A DNA stretch of 64,000 bases, from assembly GCA_040216735.1 (NCBI GenBank), contig JAVJOO010000001.1, positions 171,978-235,977 on the forward strand, written 5' to 3'. A program made the position numbers and the translations under genes. Positions within the stretch are counted from its first letter, which is position 1. Each line of letters starts with the position of its first letter. Under the pieces are notes generated by a model, which made no database searches, was not told where the DNA came from, and saw nothing but the letters and a program-made list of their open reading frames with translations. The DNA is from Alphaproteobacteria bacterium (GTDB taxonomy: Bacteria > Pseudomonadota > Alphaproteobacteria > SHVP01). Below are positions 9,654-16,997 of this stretch, piece after piece.

Positions 9654-10325
9654 ATGGAAATCGGACTGCAAGGTGTTCTGATCTTTTTTCACGTCCTGCT
9701 ATTCGGCTACTGGCTCGGTGCCGACCTCGGCGTGTTCTTCTGCGACAGCCAGCTCACGCGCGCCGATCTGTCGCTCGACGAGCGGCTGCGCGTGCGCAAG
9801 ATCCGCCGCAAGATCGACATCGCGCCGCGCACCTGCGTCGCCCTAATCTTACCGCTCGGCTTTACGATGGCGGTGCAGTGGGGCTCGCCGGTCGATGGCT
9901 GGTGGCTCGTCCTGATCTGGGCGGTGTGCATCGCATGGCTAGCGATGTTGGTGGCCGACCGGCTTACCGCCGACAAACCGATTGGGCCGCTGGTTCACAA
10001 GATCGACCGCTGGCTGTGGTACACGGCCGCCGCCACGACCCTGGCGCTCGGCGCCTATTCGCTCGCTACTGGCGCGCCTTTCGCCGAAGCCTGGATCTCG
10101 ACCAAGGTGCTGCTCTACGGATTCATGATCCTCAGCGCAATCTGGATTACCCGGGCCGCCGACCGCTGGCCGCCGATCTTCGCGATGGTCCGCGCCGGCG
10201 GCGAAGAAGCCGTGCGCGGCGAGATCCTGATGAAGAAGAACCGCCTCAACTGCGGTAGCGCGGCGGGCACTCTGTGGGTGATCGTCCTGCTGATCGCTTT
10301 CGTCGGCGCGACCAAGCCGTTCTAG
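9654..10325 (+). CDS. Polytopic membrane protein of unknown function
   Basis: 223 residues from ATG 9654 (MEIGLQGVLIFFHVLLFGYW). The frame is open further upstream, but that part is basic and unlike membrane protein. It has about five or six hydrophobic segments and a charged loop DERLRVRKIRRKIDIAPRT near residues 43-61. No catalytic motif was recognised. It lies 195 bp after the epimerase-like gene on the same strand; that gap shows no gene. It may belong with the LysR/epimerase cassette. Confidence 0.7.
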   Translation: MEIGLQGVLIFFHVLLFGYWLGADLGVFFCDSQLTRADLSLDERLRVRKIRRKIDIAPRTCVALILPLGFTMAVQWGSPVDGWWLVLIWAVCIAWLAMLVADRLTADKPIGPLVHKIDRWLWYTAAATTLALGAYSLATGAPFAEAWISTKVLLYGFMILSAIWITRAADRWPPIFAMVRAGGEEAVRGEILMKKNRLNCGSAAGTLWVIVLLIAFVGATKPF

Positions 10326-10384
10326 TCAGATCGACGTTGTAACTGTTCTTGCCTAAGCAAGCTTTCGCCGCCGAATAGTCGCCC

Positions 10385-10831
10385 CTAACTCCCCCCGCCG
10401 GCGGTGGGGGCGCCGAAGCGTTCCAGTATCTTGGCCTGCAGGAAGTCCCGCACGTCGCGGTAGGCGGCGATCATCTGGTCGCGTTTGCCCTGGACGAAGG
10501 TCGCATCGAAGGTGTGCCAGAACTCCAGCTCGCAGGCCATCGTCCGGGTCATCTCGACCGCCGAATGCTGGGCCTCGGGCGATAGCGAGACGACGATGTC
10601 GAAGGACGAATCCTCCAGCTCGTCGAACGCCTTGGGCTTGTGCTTGGCGATGTCGATGCCGATTTCGGCCATCACCGTCACCGCGAAGGGATCGACCTCG
10701 GCCGGGCGCACGCCCACCGAATCGACATACACGCGATTGCCGAAATAATGCTTCATCAAACCCTCGGCCATCGGCGAGCGCACCGCGTTCATGGTGCAGG
10801 CAAACAGGATCGAACCCGGCAAATCGCTCAT
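10385..10831 (-). CDS. Low-molecular-weight protein-tyrosine-phosphatase / arsenate-reductase-like protein
   Basis: 148 residues from ATG 10831 (MSDLPGSILFACTMNAVRSPMAEGL). The loop CTMNAVRS matches the CX5R(S/T) P-loop of low-Mr tyrosine phosphatases and thioredoxin-type ArsC. An Asp near the C-terminal half could be the general acid, but the usual DP dipeptide is unclear. In alphaproteobacteria this gene commonly sits between UPF0262 and infA, as here. Substrate unknown; no other arsenic genes are nearby, so an arsenic role is doubtful. Confidence 0.85.
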   Translation of the reverse strand: MSDLPGSILFACTMNAVRSPMAEGLMKHYFGNRVYVDSVGVRPAEVDPFAVTVMAEIGIDIAKHKPKAFDELEDSSFDIVVSLSPEAQHSAVEMTRTMACELEFWHTFDATFVQGKRDQMIAAYRDVRDFLQAKILERFGAPTAGGGS

Positions 10832-10836
10832 CGGGT

Positions 10837-11310
10837 CTAGCGCAGGTGAAGGACGCAAAGCAGCGTGAACAGGCGCCGCGCCGTGTTGTCGTCGAGCGCG
10901 ACCTTGCCGGTCAGGCGTTCGCGCAACAGGTCCGAACCCTCGTTGTGCAAGCCCCGCCGCGCCATGTCGATCGATTCGATGCGCGAGGGCATCGCGTGTT
11001 TGATCGCGTCGTAATAGCTTTCGCAAATCTGCCAATAGTCTTTGACGATCTTGCGGAACGGCGACAGCGACAAACCGATCGCCACCACCGGGCTAGCGTC
11101 CTCGGTGCGCACATCGAAGACCAAGCGGTTGTCCTCGATCGACAACTGCAGCGCGTAGGGCCCCTGCGGCGCGCGCCCCTCCAGTTCGAACGTGTTGTCC
11201 TCGATCAAGTCGAAGATCGCCACCTTGCGTTCGCGCTCGATCTCGGGGCCACGGCGCGCCACGGTGCGGTCGTCCAGCGTCACCGATACGATCCGGTCGG
11301 CGTCGCTCAT
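10837..11310 (-). CDS. UPF0262 family protein
   Basis: 157 residues with the family pattern: N-terminal IVSVTLDD, central NTFELEGRAPQGPYALQLSIEDNRLVFDV, and FRKIVKDYWQICESYYDAIK. UPF0262 is essentially alphaproteobacterial and of unknown function. It ends 5 bp before the phosphatase gene on the same strand, so the two are probably co-transcribed. This gene is one of the better taxonomic markers in the window. Confidence 0.9.
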   Translation of the reverse strand: MSDADRIVSVTLDDRTVARRGPEIERERKVAIFDLIEDNTFELEGRAPQGPYALQLSIEDNRLVFDVRTEDASPVVAIGLSLSPFRKIVKDYWQICESYYDAIKHAMPSRIESIDMARRGLHNEGSDLLRERLTGKVALDDNTARRLFTLLCVLHLR

Positions 11311-11320
11311 GGCGCGGCGC

Positions 11321-11527
11321 TCACGCCAGCACGATCTTCTTCGCTTGGGCGGGCAGGAATTCGGTATGGCAATGGTTACAGTGCAACTGGACCGTACCGC
11401 GGCTGACGATGTCCTCGGTGGCGTGGAACCAGCCCTCGCAGGCCGCGCACTGCACCCACGACGTATTGCCGCGTTTCTCGCCGGCCGGCGAATGCGCCCG
11501 CAAGCGGGTGATGTTGTCCTCGTTCAT
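11321..11527 (-). CDS. Small zinc-ribbon protein
   Basis: 68 residues with two CxxC knuckles (CAAC at 27-30, CNHC at 50-53) spaced like a zinc ribbon, and no other recognised domain. It is 10 bp upstream of the UPF0262 gene on the same strand and probably shares its operon. Function unknown; the size and cysteines suggest a metal-binding or nucleic-acid-binding accessory protein. Confidence 0.7.
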   Translation of the reverse strand: MNEDNITRLRAHSPAGEKRGNTSWVQCAACEGWFHATEDIVSRGTVQLHCNHCHTEFLPAQAKKIVLA

Positions 11528-11549
11528 CGCGCTCCCCTTGGCCCCAAGC

Positions 11550-12965
11550 CTAAAGCCCGGGCCAGCCTTTTGTGTCCAATCCGATCAGCCGCGCCAGCGC
11601 CGCATCCAAAGCAGCCGCACCGACGGAATTGCGCGGGGCCACCGGGCGCGGCGCGCCCGGCACCTCGGAGGGCGCCAGGGTTGCATCGATCCCCGCCTTT
11701 TGCACCGTCTTGGCGCCGCGCGCCAGCGACGGGTCCATCAACGAGCCCTGCAGCCCCGAAGCGGTAATCACGTCGCGCTCCCATTGCACCCGGGTGGCCA
11801 GCGCAAACATGATGTCGCTGTCCGAGAACAGATCGATATCGTCGTCCACCGCGATGATCGCTTTGGTGCGCCGGTAGGCCAGCGCTGCCATCAACGCATC
11901 GCGCACCTCGCCGATCCCAGGATTGGCGAACGATACATAGGCATGGAAGCGGCGGCCCGAAACCGGCACGTGGACCCGGCGCACCGACGGCGCGATCGGC
12001 TTCATCATGCCGTAGATCTTGCCCTCCATGACCATGTTGTCGGGCACCAGCATGTCGGCGTGACCCGAACCATAATCGTGATAGATCGCGTTCTCGCGCC
12101 GGGTGATGCAGGTCACCTCGCACACCGGCGCGGCGACCTGCGCGCCCATATAGCCGGTGTATTCGCCGAACGGCCCGTCGGCCTCCCACACATTGGCGGG
12201 CGCCCAGCCCTCGATCACGATCTCGGCGTCGGCCGGGACCATGATCTTGTCGCCGTGCGTGATGCTGGGCACCAGCCGCAGGGGCTCGCCCAACAAACCG
12301 CCGCAGGCCGACCAGTGGCTCTCGGGATAGGACAGCTTGGCCTGGGTGCCGAGCAGGACCTTGGGGTGATGGCCGATCCAGAACGCCACCGGGCAGGCCT
12401 CGCCCTTGCCCCAGAACTTTCGCAGGTTCCGCGTGTTGTGCGACGCGGGGTAGGGGTAATAAGACATCCGCCGCGGCGCCTTGACCCAACAGCGCTGGAT
12501 CGCCGTGTTGTCGACCCCGGTATCGGGATCGTAGGTCGTCGCATGGGCCGACGTCAGATACGGACCGGGGTCGAGCGCGTGCTGGGTCAGCACCGGCAGG
12601 TCGAGCAGGTTGGCGTCCGTGCCCTCAAGCACGACCTGTTGCACCGGCGCGGCGTCGCGCCCGACGCTCACCGGCGCGATCGGGTTGGCGGTGCGCTGGG
12701 CATAGGTCGCGGCGAAGTCGCGGTGATCCTGGACGCCCAGCGCACGCGCCGTCAGCTCGCGGCTGGCCGTCAGGTTACATACGACCGGCATGGGATTGAT
12801 CTTGCCGTCGGCACCGCGGGGTTCGCGGATTTCGATCACCGGATACTGCTGGCGGGCATCCAACGCCTGTTGCAGCGCGGTAATCTCCTGCACCAGCGAC
12901 ACCGGTCCCTCGGGCCGCCACACATGGGCCGATTCGTCGTTCAAAAAAGTGCGCAGATCGCTCAT
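11550..12965 (-). CDS. UbiD family (prenylated-FMN-dependent) decarboxylase
   Basis: 471 residues from ATG 12965 (MSDLRTFLN), preferred over an ATG at 12995. UbiD-type features include the N-terminal FLNDE...VWRPEGPVSLVQEITALQ, the middle SWRxxxx-free but recognisable PIxLGTQAKLSYPESHW region, and EYTGYMGAQVAAPVCEVTCITRR in the second half. UbiD enzymes reversibly decarboxylate aromatic or unsaturated acids with prenylated FMN. No UbiX partner lies in the window. The gene is divergent from the catabolic operon starting at 13135, which suggests joint control and an aromatic or vinylogous acid substrate. The exact substrate is unknown. Confidence 0.85.
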   Translation of the reverse strand: MSDLRTFLNDESAHVWRPEGPVSLVQEITALQQALDARQQYPVIEIREPRGADGKINPMPVVCNLTASRELTARALGVQDHRDFAATYAQRTANPIAPVSVGRDAAPVQQVVLEGTDANLLDLPVLTQHALDPGPYLTSAHATTYDPDTGVDNTAIQRCWVKAPRRMSYYPYPASHNTRNLRKFWGKGEACPVAFWIGHHPKVLLGTQAKLSYPESHWSACGGLLGEPLRLVPSITHGDKIMVPADAEIVIEGWAPANVWEADGPFGEYTGYMGAQVAAPVCEVTCITRRENAIYHDYGSGHADMLVPDNMVMEGKIYGMMKPIAPSVRRVHVPVSGRRFHAYVSFANPGIGEVRDALMAALAYRRTKAIIAVDDDIDLFSDSDIMFALATRVQWERDVITASGLQGSLMDPSLARGAKTVQKAGIDATLAPSEVPGAPRPVAPRNSVGAAALDAALARLIGLDTKGWPGL

Positions 12966-13134
12966 CGGCCCAACCGTCGGTAAAACAGGCCGCATTCTGT
13001 CATACGGGCCCGCCAGGGCAAGCCGCCGGTTACGTTGCTTGACCCCAGGTCAGTCGATAGATTGTTCCCCGAGAATTTTAGAAAAGCGTCCGGCGTCCGG
13101 CCCAAATCCGGCGCCCACCGGAGAAGGGGAGCAC
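12966..13134. promoter_or_regulatory. Divergent promoter region between ubiD-like gene and catabolic operon
   Basis: A 169-bp gap between divergent starts. It carries a perfect inverted repeat TGACC-CCA-GGTCA at 13040-13052 and a short AT-rich stretch GAGAATTTTAG around 13071-13081. Operator function is inferred. No regulator gene lies in this cluster, so the cognate regulator would be elsewhere. Confidence 0.45.
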
Positions 13135-14124
13135 ATGTCCGGCCATATCGATATCGTCTGCAATCTCTACACGCCGCTCGAAGTCCGCAACGATCAAACC
13201 GGGATCGACAACCACTTCAAGAAACAGGTCCGGATGAGCCCCAAGATGCGCAAGGGCATCGGCGTTCCGGAATACCTGCGGATGATGGATGAAGCCGGTA
13301 TCGAACACGCCCTCCTCATCGCCACCCGCGCCGGCGACATGAACGTCAAAGGCTCGTTCCATATTTCCTACGAGCGGGTCCACAAGGTCTGCCAGCAATA
13401 CCCCGATCGCTTCTCCGGGCTGGCCGGGGTCGACCCGACCCTGGGCATGAAACAGCTCGCCGAACTTGAATATGCCGTCAAGGAACTTGGCTTCGTCGGC
13501 GCCCACTACTACCCCCATTGGTTCGACCTGCCGCCCGATCACGGCTACGTCTTTCCGATCTACGCCAAGTGCATCGAACTCGACATCCCGATCATGATGC
13601 AGGTCGGCCACAACCTGGTGTACCAACGCGACCGGCGGCTGCCCTCGGTGGGCCGCCCGATCACGCTGGACCGGGTGTCCATTCTTTACCCGGAACTGCG
13701 CTTGCTCGGCATTCACCTCGGCGTGCCATGGACCGACGAGATGATCTCGATGGCCTGGAAGCACGAGAACATCTTCATCGGCGGCGACGCCTATGCGCCC
13801 AAGCACTGGCCCAAGCAAATGGTCCACTACGCCAACTCCTACGGTTCCCACAAATTCCTGTTCGGGACCGACTGGCCGGTGATCGACCCGATCCGTGCGG
13901 TGCGCGAGGTCGGCGATCTGAACTTCCGGCCCGACTCCTACCAAAAGATTATGCGCGACAATGCGATCCGCATTTTCAAACTCGACGAACGCTCCAAGAT
14001 GAAATCGCTTCGCCGCCTCAGCGCGACGGTGCGCAAAGCAAAAGCGAAGCCGGCCAGCAAGGCGAAGCCTGCCACCACTAAGGCGAAGCCGGCCAAAAAG
14101 AGAGCGGCCGCCAAAAAGAGATAA
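13135..14124 (+). CDS. Amidohydrolase-2 (ACMSD-like) family metal-dependent hydrolase/decarboxylase with lysine-rich tail
   Basis: 329 residues from ATG 13135. The TIM-barrel amidohydrolase_2 pattern is visible: central GFVGAHYYPHW, IMMQVGHN, LGIHLGVPWTDEM (a metal or catalytic His) and FGTDWPV (catalytic Asp) near residue 245. Relatives include 2-amino-3-carboxymuconate semialdehyde decarboxylase and gamma-resorcylate decarboxylase, which act on aromatic-derived acids. The N-terminal HxH of classical members is replaced by CNLY, so metal binding may differ. The last 40 residues are an Ala/Lys/Pro repeat (AKPASKAKPATTKAKPAKKR...) resembling a histone-H1-like tail and unusual for an enzyme. 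First gene of the plus-strand operon. Confidence 0.82.
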   Translation: MSGHIDIVCNLYTPLEVRNDQTGIDNHFKKQVRMSPKMRKGIGVPEYLRMMDEAGIEHALLIATRAGDMNVKGSFHISYERVHKVCQQYPDRFSGLAGVDPTLGMKQLAELEYAVKELGFVGAHYYPHWFDLPPDHGYVFPIYAKCIELDIPIMMQVGHNLVYQRDRRLPSVGRPITLDRVSILYPELRLLGIHLGVPWTDEMISMAWKHENIFIGGDAYAPKHWPKQMVHYANSYGSHKFLFGTDWPVIDPIRAVREVGDLNFRPDSYQKIMRDNAIRIFKLDERSKMKSLRRLSATVRKAKAKPASKAKPATTKAKPAKKRAAAKKR

Positions 14125-14149
14125 CCGAAACCTCACAGGGGAGGACACG

Positions 14150-14779
14150 ATGACGATCGAACTGGCCAAAGAGAACTGCGCGCTCATCGTCGTAGACATG
14201 CAGAACGGCTTTCTCGACCCCAAGGGTTCGATGGCCCAACTCGGCTTTGCGTCGGACAAACTGGCCGCGGCCTCGCCCGGCGTGCAGCGGTTGGTCGCCG
14301 GCGCCCGCAAGGCCGACGTGCCAGTGTTCTGGACCCGCTACGTCTACGAACCCGACTTCCGCGACGGCGGCGTGCAGCTCGAAGAGATCATGCCAATGCT
14401 CAAGGACGTCAACCTGTGCGTCAACGGCACCTGGGACGCCGAGATCCACCCCGACATGAAACCCGAACCGGGCGACGTCATCATCGACAAGAACCGGCCC
14501 AGTTCGTTCTACGCCACCCGGCTCGAGTCCTATTTGCGGGCGCAGGGGATCGAGAACATCGTCGTGTGCGGCGTGACCACCAACATCTGCGTCGAAACCA
14601 CTGTGCGCGACGCCGCCCAACGCGACTTCCGTACCTTCGTGGTGCGCGACGCGGTGGGCGAGGTCGACGACTTCCGCGGCCAGACCGCGCTAAAGGCGAT
14701 GGAATATCTGTTCGCGCGGGTGATGAACGTCAACGACGTGCTCGACGAATGGGGTGTCGAGCTGAGCAACGCGGCCTAG
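14150..14779 (+). CDS. Isochorismatase-fold cysteine hydrolase, copy 1
   Basis: 209 residues with the triad context of the family: Asp in VVDMQNGF (residues 14-21), Lys in IDKNRPSSFYAT near 114, and Cys in VCGVTTNICVETTVRDA near 147. Such enzymes hydrolyse amides, carbamoyl groups or isochorismate; examples are nicotinamidase, maleamate amidase and N-carbamoylsarcosine amidase. GGGGAGG precedes the ATG. The gene is followed after 12 bp by a paralogue of identical length, so a tandem duplication is clear. Substrate unknown. Confidence 0.9.
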   Translation: MTIELAKENCALIVVDMQNGFLDPKGSMAQLGFASDKLAAASPGVQRLVAGARKADVPVFWTRYVYEPDFRDGGVQLEEIMPMLKDVNLCVNGTWDAEIHPDMKPEPGDVIIDKNRPSSFYATRLESYLRAQGIENIVVCGVTTNICVETTVRDAAQRDFRTFVVRDAVGEVDDFRGQTALKAMEYLFARVMNVNDVLDEWGVELSNAA

Positions 14780-14791
14780 GGGAGAAATACA

Positions 14792-15421
14792 ATGACAATG
14801 GAATTGGGCCGCGACAAAACCGCCCTGATCGTCGTCGACATGCAAAACAGCTACTGCCGCGCCGGCGGCCGGATGGAAAAGCTGGGCTTCCCCTATGAAC
14901 GCCTTGCCGCCGCCGAACCCGGCTGCAAGGACATGGTCGCCGCGGCGCGCCAAGCCGGCGTGCCGGTGATCTACACCCAGTACGTCTATCAGCCCGACTT
15001 CAAGGACGGCGGTTTCGTGGTCAACGAAATCATGCCCAGTCTCAAGGATGTGGGCCTGTGCGCGCTCGGTACTTGGGATGCCGAGATCCTCGAAACGCTG
15101 AAGCCCCAACCGGGCGAGATGGTGATTCAGAAAAACCGCCCCAGCGCCTTTTATTCGACCCAACTCGAATCGGTGCTGGCGGCGATGAAGATCAAAAGCC
15201 TCGTGTTTTGCGGCGTCACCACCAACATGTGCGTCGAAACCACGGTGCGCGACGCCTCGCAGCGCGACTTCCGCTGCTTCGTGGTCAGCGATGCCGTCGG
15301 CGAGGTCGAGGACGACCGCGCCGAGGTGGCGCTCATGACGATGGGCTTTTTCTTCGCCCGCGTCCTGACCAAGCAAGAGGTTTTCGATTCCTGGAAGGTC
15401 GAACTCAGCAATGTCGCCTGA
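14792..15421 (+). CDS. Isochorismatase-fold cysteine hydrolase, copy 2
   Basis: 209 residues, collinear with the upstream copy: Asp in VVDMQNSYC, Lys in IQKNRPSAFYST, Cys in FCGVTTNMCVETTVRDA. The catalytic triad is intact, so the pair is not simply one active and one dead copy. Differences lie mostly in the first third and around the active-site lid, which may mean different substrates or a hetero-oligomer. Its last 11 bases overlap the acyl-CoA synthetase start, indicating translational coupling. Confidence 0.9.
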   Translation: MTMELGRDKTALIVVDMQNSYCRAGGRMEKLGFPYERLAAAEPGCKDMVAAARQAGVPVIYTQYVYQPDFKDGGFVVNEIMPSLKDVGLCALGTWDAEILETLKPQPGEMVIQKNRPSAFYSTQLESVLAAMKIKSLVFCGVTTNMCVETTVRDASQRDFRCFVVSDAVGEVEDDRAEVALMTMGFFFARVLTKQEVFDSWKVELSNVA

Positions 15422-16964
15422 ACCCTGGATCGCCGGCCTACCGGCGACCTACCGCCCGACCTTGATCTCGACCGGCGTGCGCTCCTCGGCGCGCCGCACG
15501 CCGGACAAGATCGCCCTGGCGCAAGGCGAGCGGCAGTTCAGTTACACCACCCTGATCGAACGCTTCAACCGCGTCGCGACCGCGACGATCCACGACCTTG
15601 GCCTTAAAAAGGGCGACCACGCCGCGCTGTTCGCGCCCAACTGCCTCGAATTCATCGAGATCGTCGCCGGCCTCTCGGACGCCGGCGTCGCGCCCGCGAT
15701 GGTACCGCCGTCGGTCACCCCGCCCGAGGTTGCCCACATTTGCAACGATTCCGGCGCCAAGGTTCTATTCGTCCACGAAAGCGTCGAAGCCGTCGCCCGC
15801 GCCGCAAAACTCGACACGGTCGAACGCATCATCGTGATCGGCAAGGACTACGACGACTGGATCGCCGCGGCCAAACCGCAAACCCCGGCGCTACCGATCG
15901 ACGAGTGGGACGTCTTTTGCATCCCCTATACTTCGGGCACCACAGGCAAGCCCAAGGGCTGCTTGCTGTCGCACCGCTCACGTACGCTCGCCTTCTACAC
16001 GATGGGGGTCGAATTCGGCTGCTACGGGCCGGACGACCGCGCGCTCGCGCTGGCGCCTCTGTTCCACGGCGCCGGCTTCGCTTTTGCGATGGCGCCAATC
16101 TTCTTCGGCGGCTTCTGCGAGATCCTGCCCAAGTACGATCCCGAGATCGTGCTGCGCAAGATATCCGACATGCATCTGTCCAACACGTTCTTCGTGCCGA
16201 CCCACTTCCACCGCATGTTCGCGCTCGACAAGAAGACCCTCGACAAGCATCGCCCGACCACACTCAAGGCGATCATCTCCAACGCCGCGCCGCTGTTGCA
16301 GGCGACCAAGGAAAAGATCGTCGACTATTTCGGCGAAGGCTTGCTGCACGAAACCTACGGCTCGACCGAAGGCGGCTTCGTCACCAGCCTGCGGCCGCCC
16401 GATCAACTGCGCAAACAACAATGCGTCGGCTTGCCCTACGCCACCGTCGAAGTGTCGCTGCGCGATAACGACGGCAACGAGGTCAAACAGGGCGAGGTCG
16501 GCGAACTGTTCTGCCGTTCGCCGCTGTTGTTCAACGGCTATTGGCAAAACCCCGAGGCCACAGACGAGGCGGTGACCGCCGACGGCTGGTGCACCGTGGG
16601 CGACCTCGGGCGTCACGACGAAGAAGGCTATCTCTATTTGGTCGATCGCAAGAAGGACATGATCATTTCGGGCGGCGTCAACGTCTTCCCGCGTGAGATC
16701 GAAGAAGTCCTGGTCGCCCACCCGGCCGTGGCCGAGGCCAGCGTCATTGGCGTCCCCGACGAGGAATGGGGCGAAGCGGTCAAAGCCGTCATCGTCAAGC
16801 GCGGCGACGTCACCGACGCCGAACTCACCGCCCACTGCCGCGCCAGCCTCGCCAAATACAAAATCCCCAAGACCTTCGCTTACCTCGACGCCCTGCCACG
16901 CAACGCCGGCGGCAAGATCCTCAAAACCGACCTCCGCGACCGCGCCCGCGACGGCAGCCTTTAG
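15411..16964 (+). CDS. Acyl-CoA synthetase (class I adenylate-forming enzyme)
   Basis: 517 residues. The AMP-binding P-loop is YTSGTTGKPKGC near residue 171, the YGSTEGG acyl-adenylate motif near 317, the hinge YLVDRKKDMIISGG near 408 and the C-terminal catalytic Lys in NAGGKILKTDLR near 505. It would activate a carboxylic acid to its CoA thioester via an acyl-adenylate. The overlap with the isochorismatase gene suggests that the acid is produced by the preceding amide hydrolases. The specific acid cannot be named. Confidence 0.92.
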   Translation: MSPEPWIAGLPATYRPTLISTGVRSSARRTPDKIALAQGERQFSYTTLIERFNRVATATIHDLGLKKGDHAALFAPNCLEFIEIVAGLSDAGVAPAMVPPSVTPPEVAHICNDSGAKVLFVHESVEAVARAAKLDTVERIIVIGKDYDDWIAAAKPQTPALPIDEWDVFCIPYTSGTTGKPKGCLLSHRSRTLAFYTMGVEFGCYGPDDRALALAPLFHGAGFAFAMAPIFFGGFCEILPKYDPEIVLRKISDMHLSNTFFVPTHFHRMFALDKKTLDKHRPTTLKAIISNAAPLLQATKEKIVDYFGEGLLHETYGSTEGGFVTSLRPPDQLRKQQCVGLPYATVEVSLRDNDGNEVKQGEVGELFCRSPLLFNGYWQNPEATDEAVTADGWCTVGDLGRHDEEGYLYLVDRKKDMIISGGVNVFPREIEEVLVAHPAVAEASVIGVPDEEWGEAVKAVIVKRGDVTDAELTAHCRASLAKYKIPKTFAYLDALPRNAGGKILKTDLRDRARDGSL

Positions 16965-16997
16965 GCGCGCCACCGCGCCGCGGGGGCGGAGAACCGT

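Noticed and set aside
10385..10831. Arsenate reductase function
   Set aside because: The CX5R loop also fits low-Mr tyrosine phosphatases, and no arsenic resistance genes are near.
12790..13134. N-terminal extension of the amidohydrolase
   Set aside because: It overlaps the divergent UbiD-type gene and is not family-like; ATG 13135 fits the barrel start.
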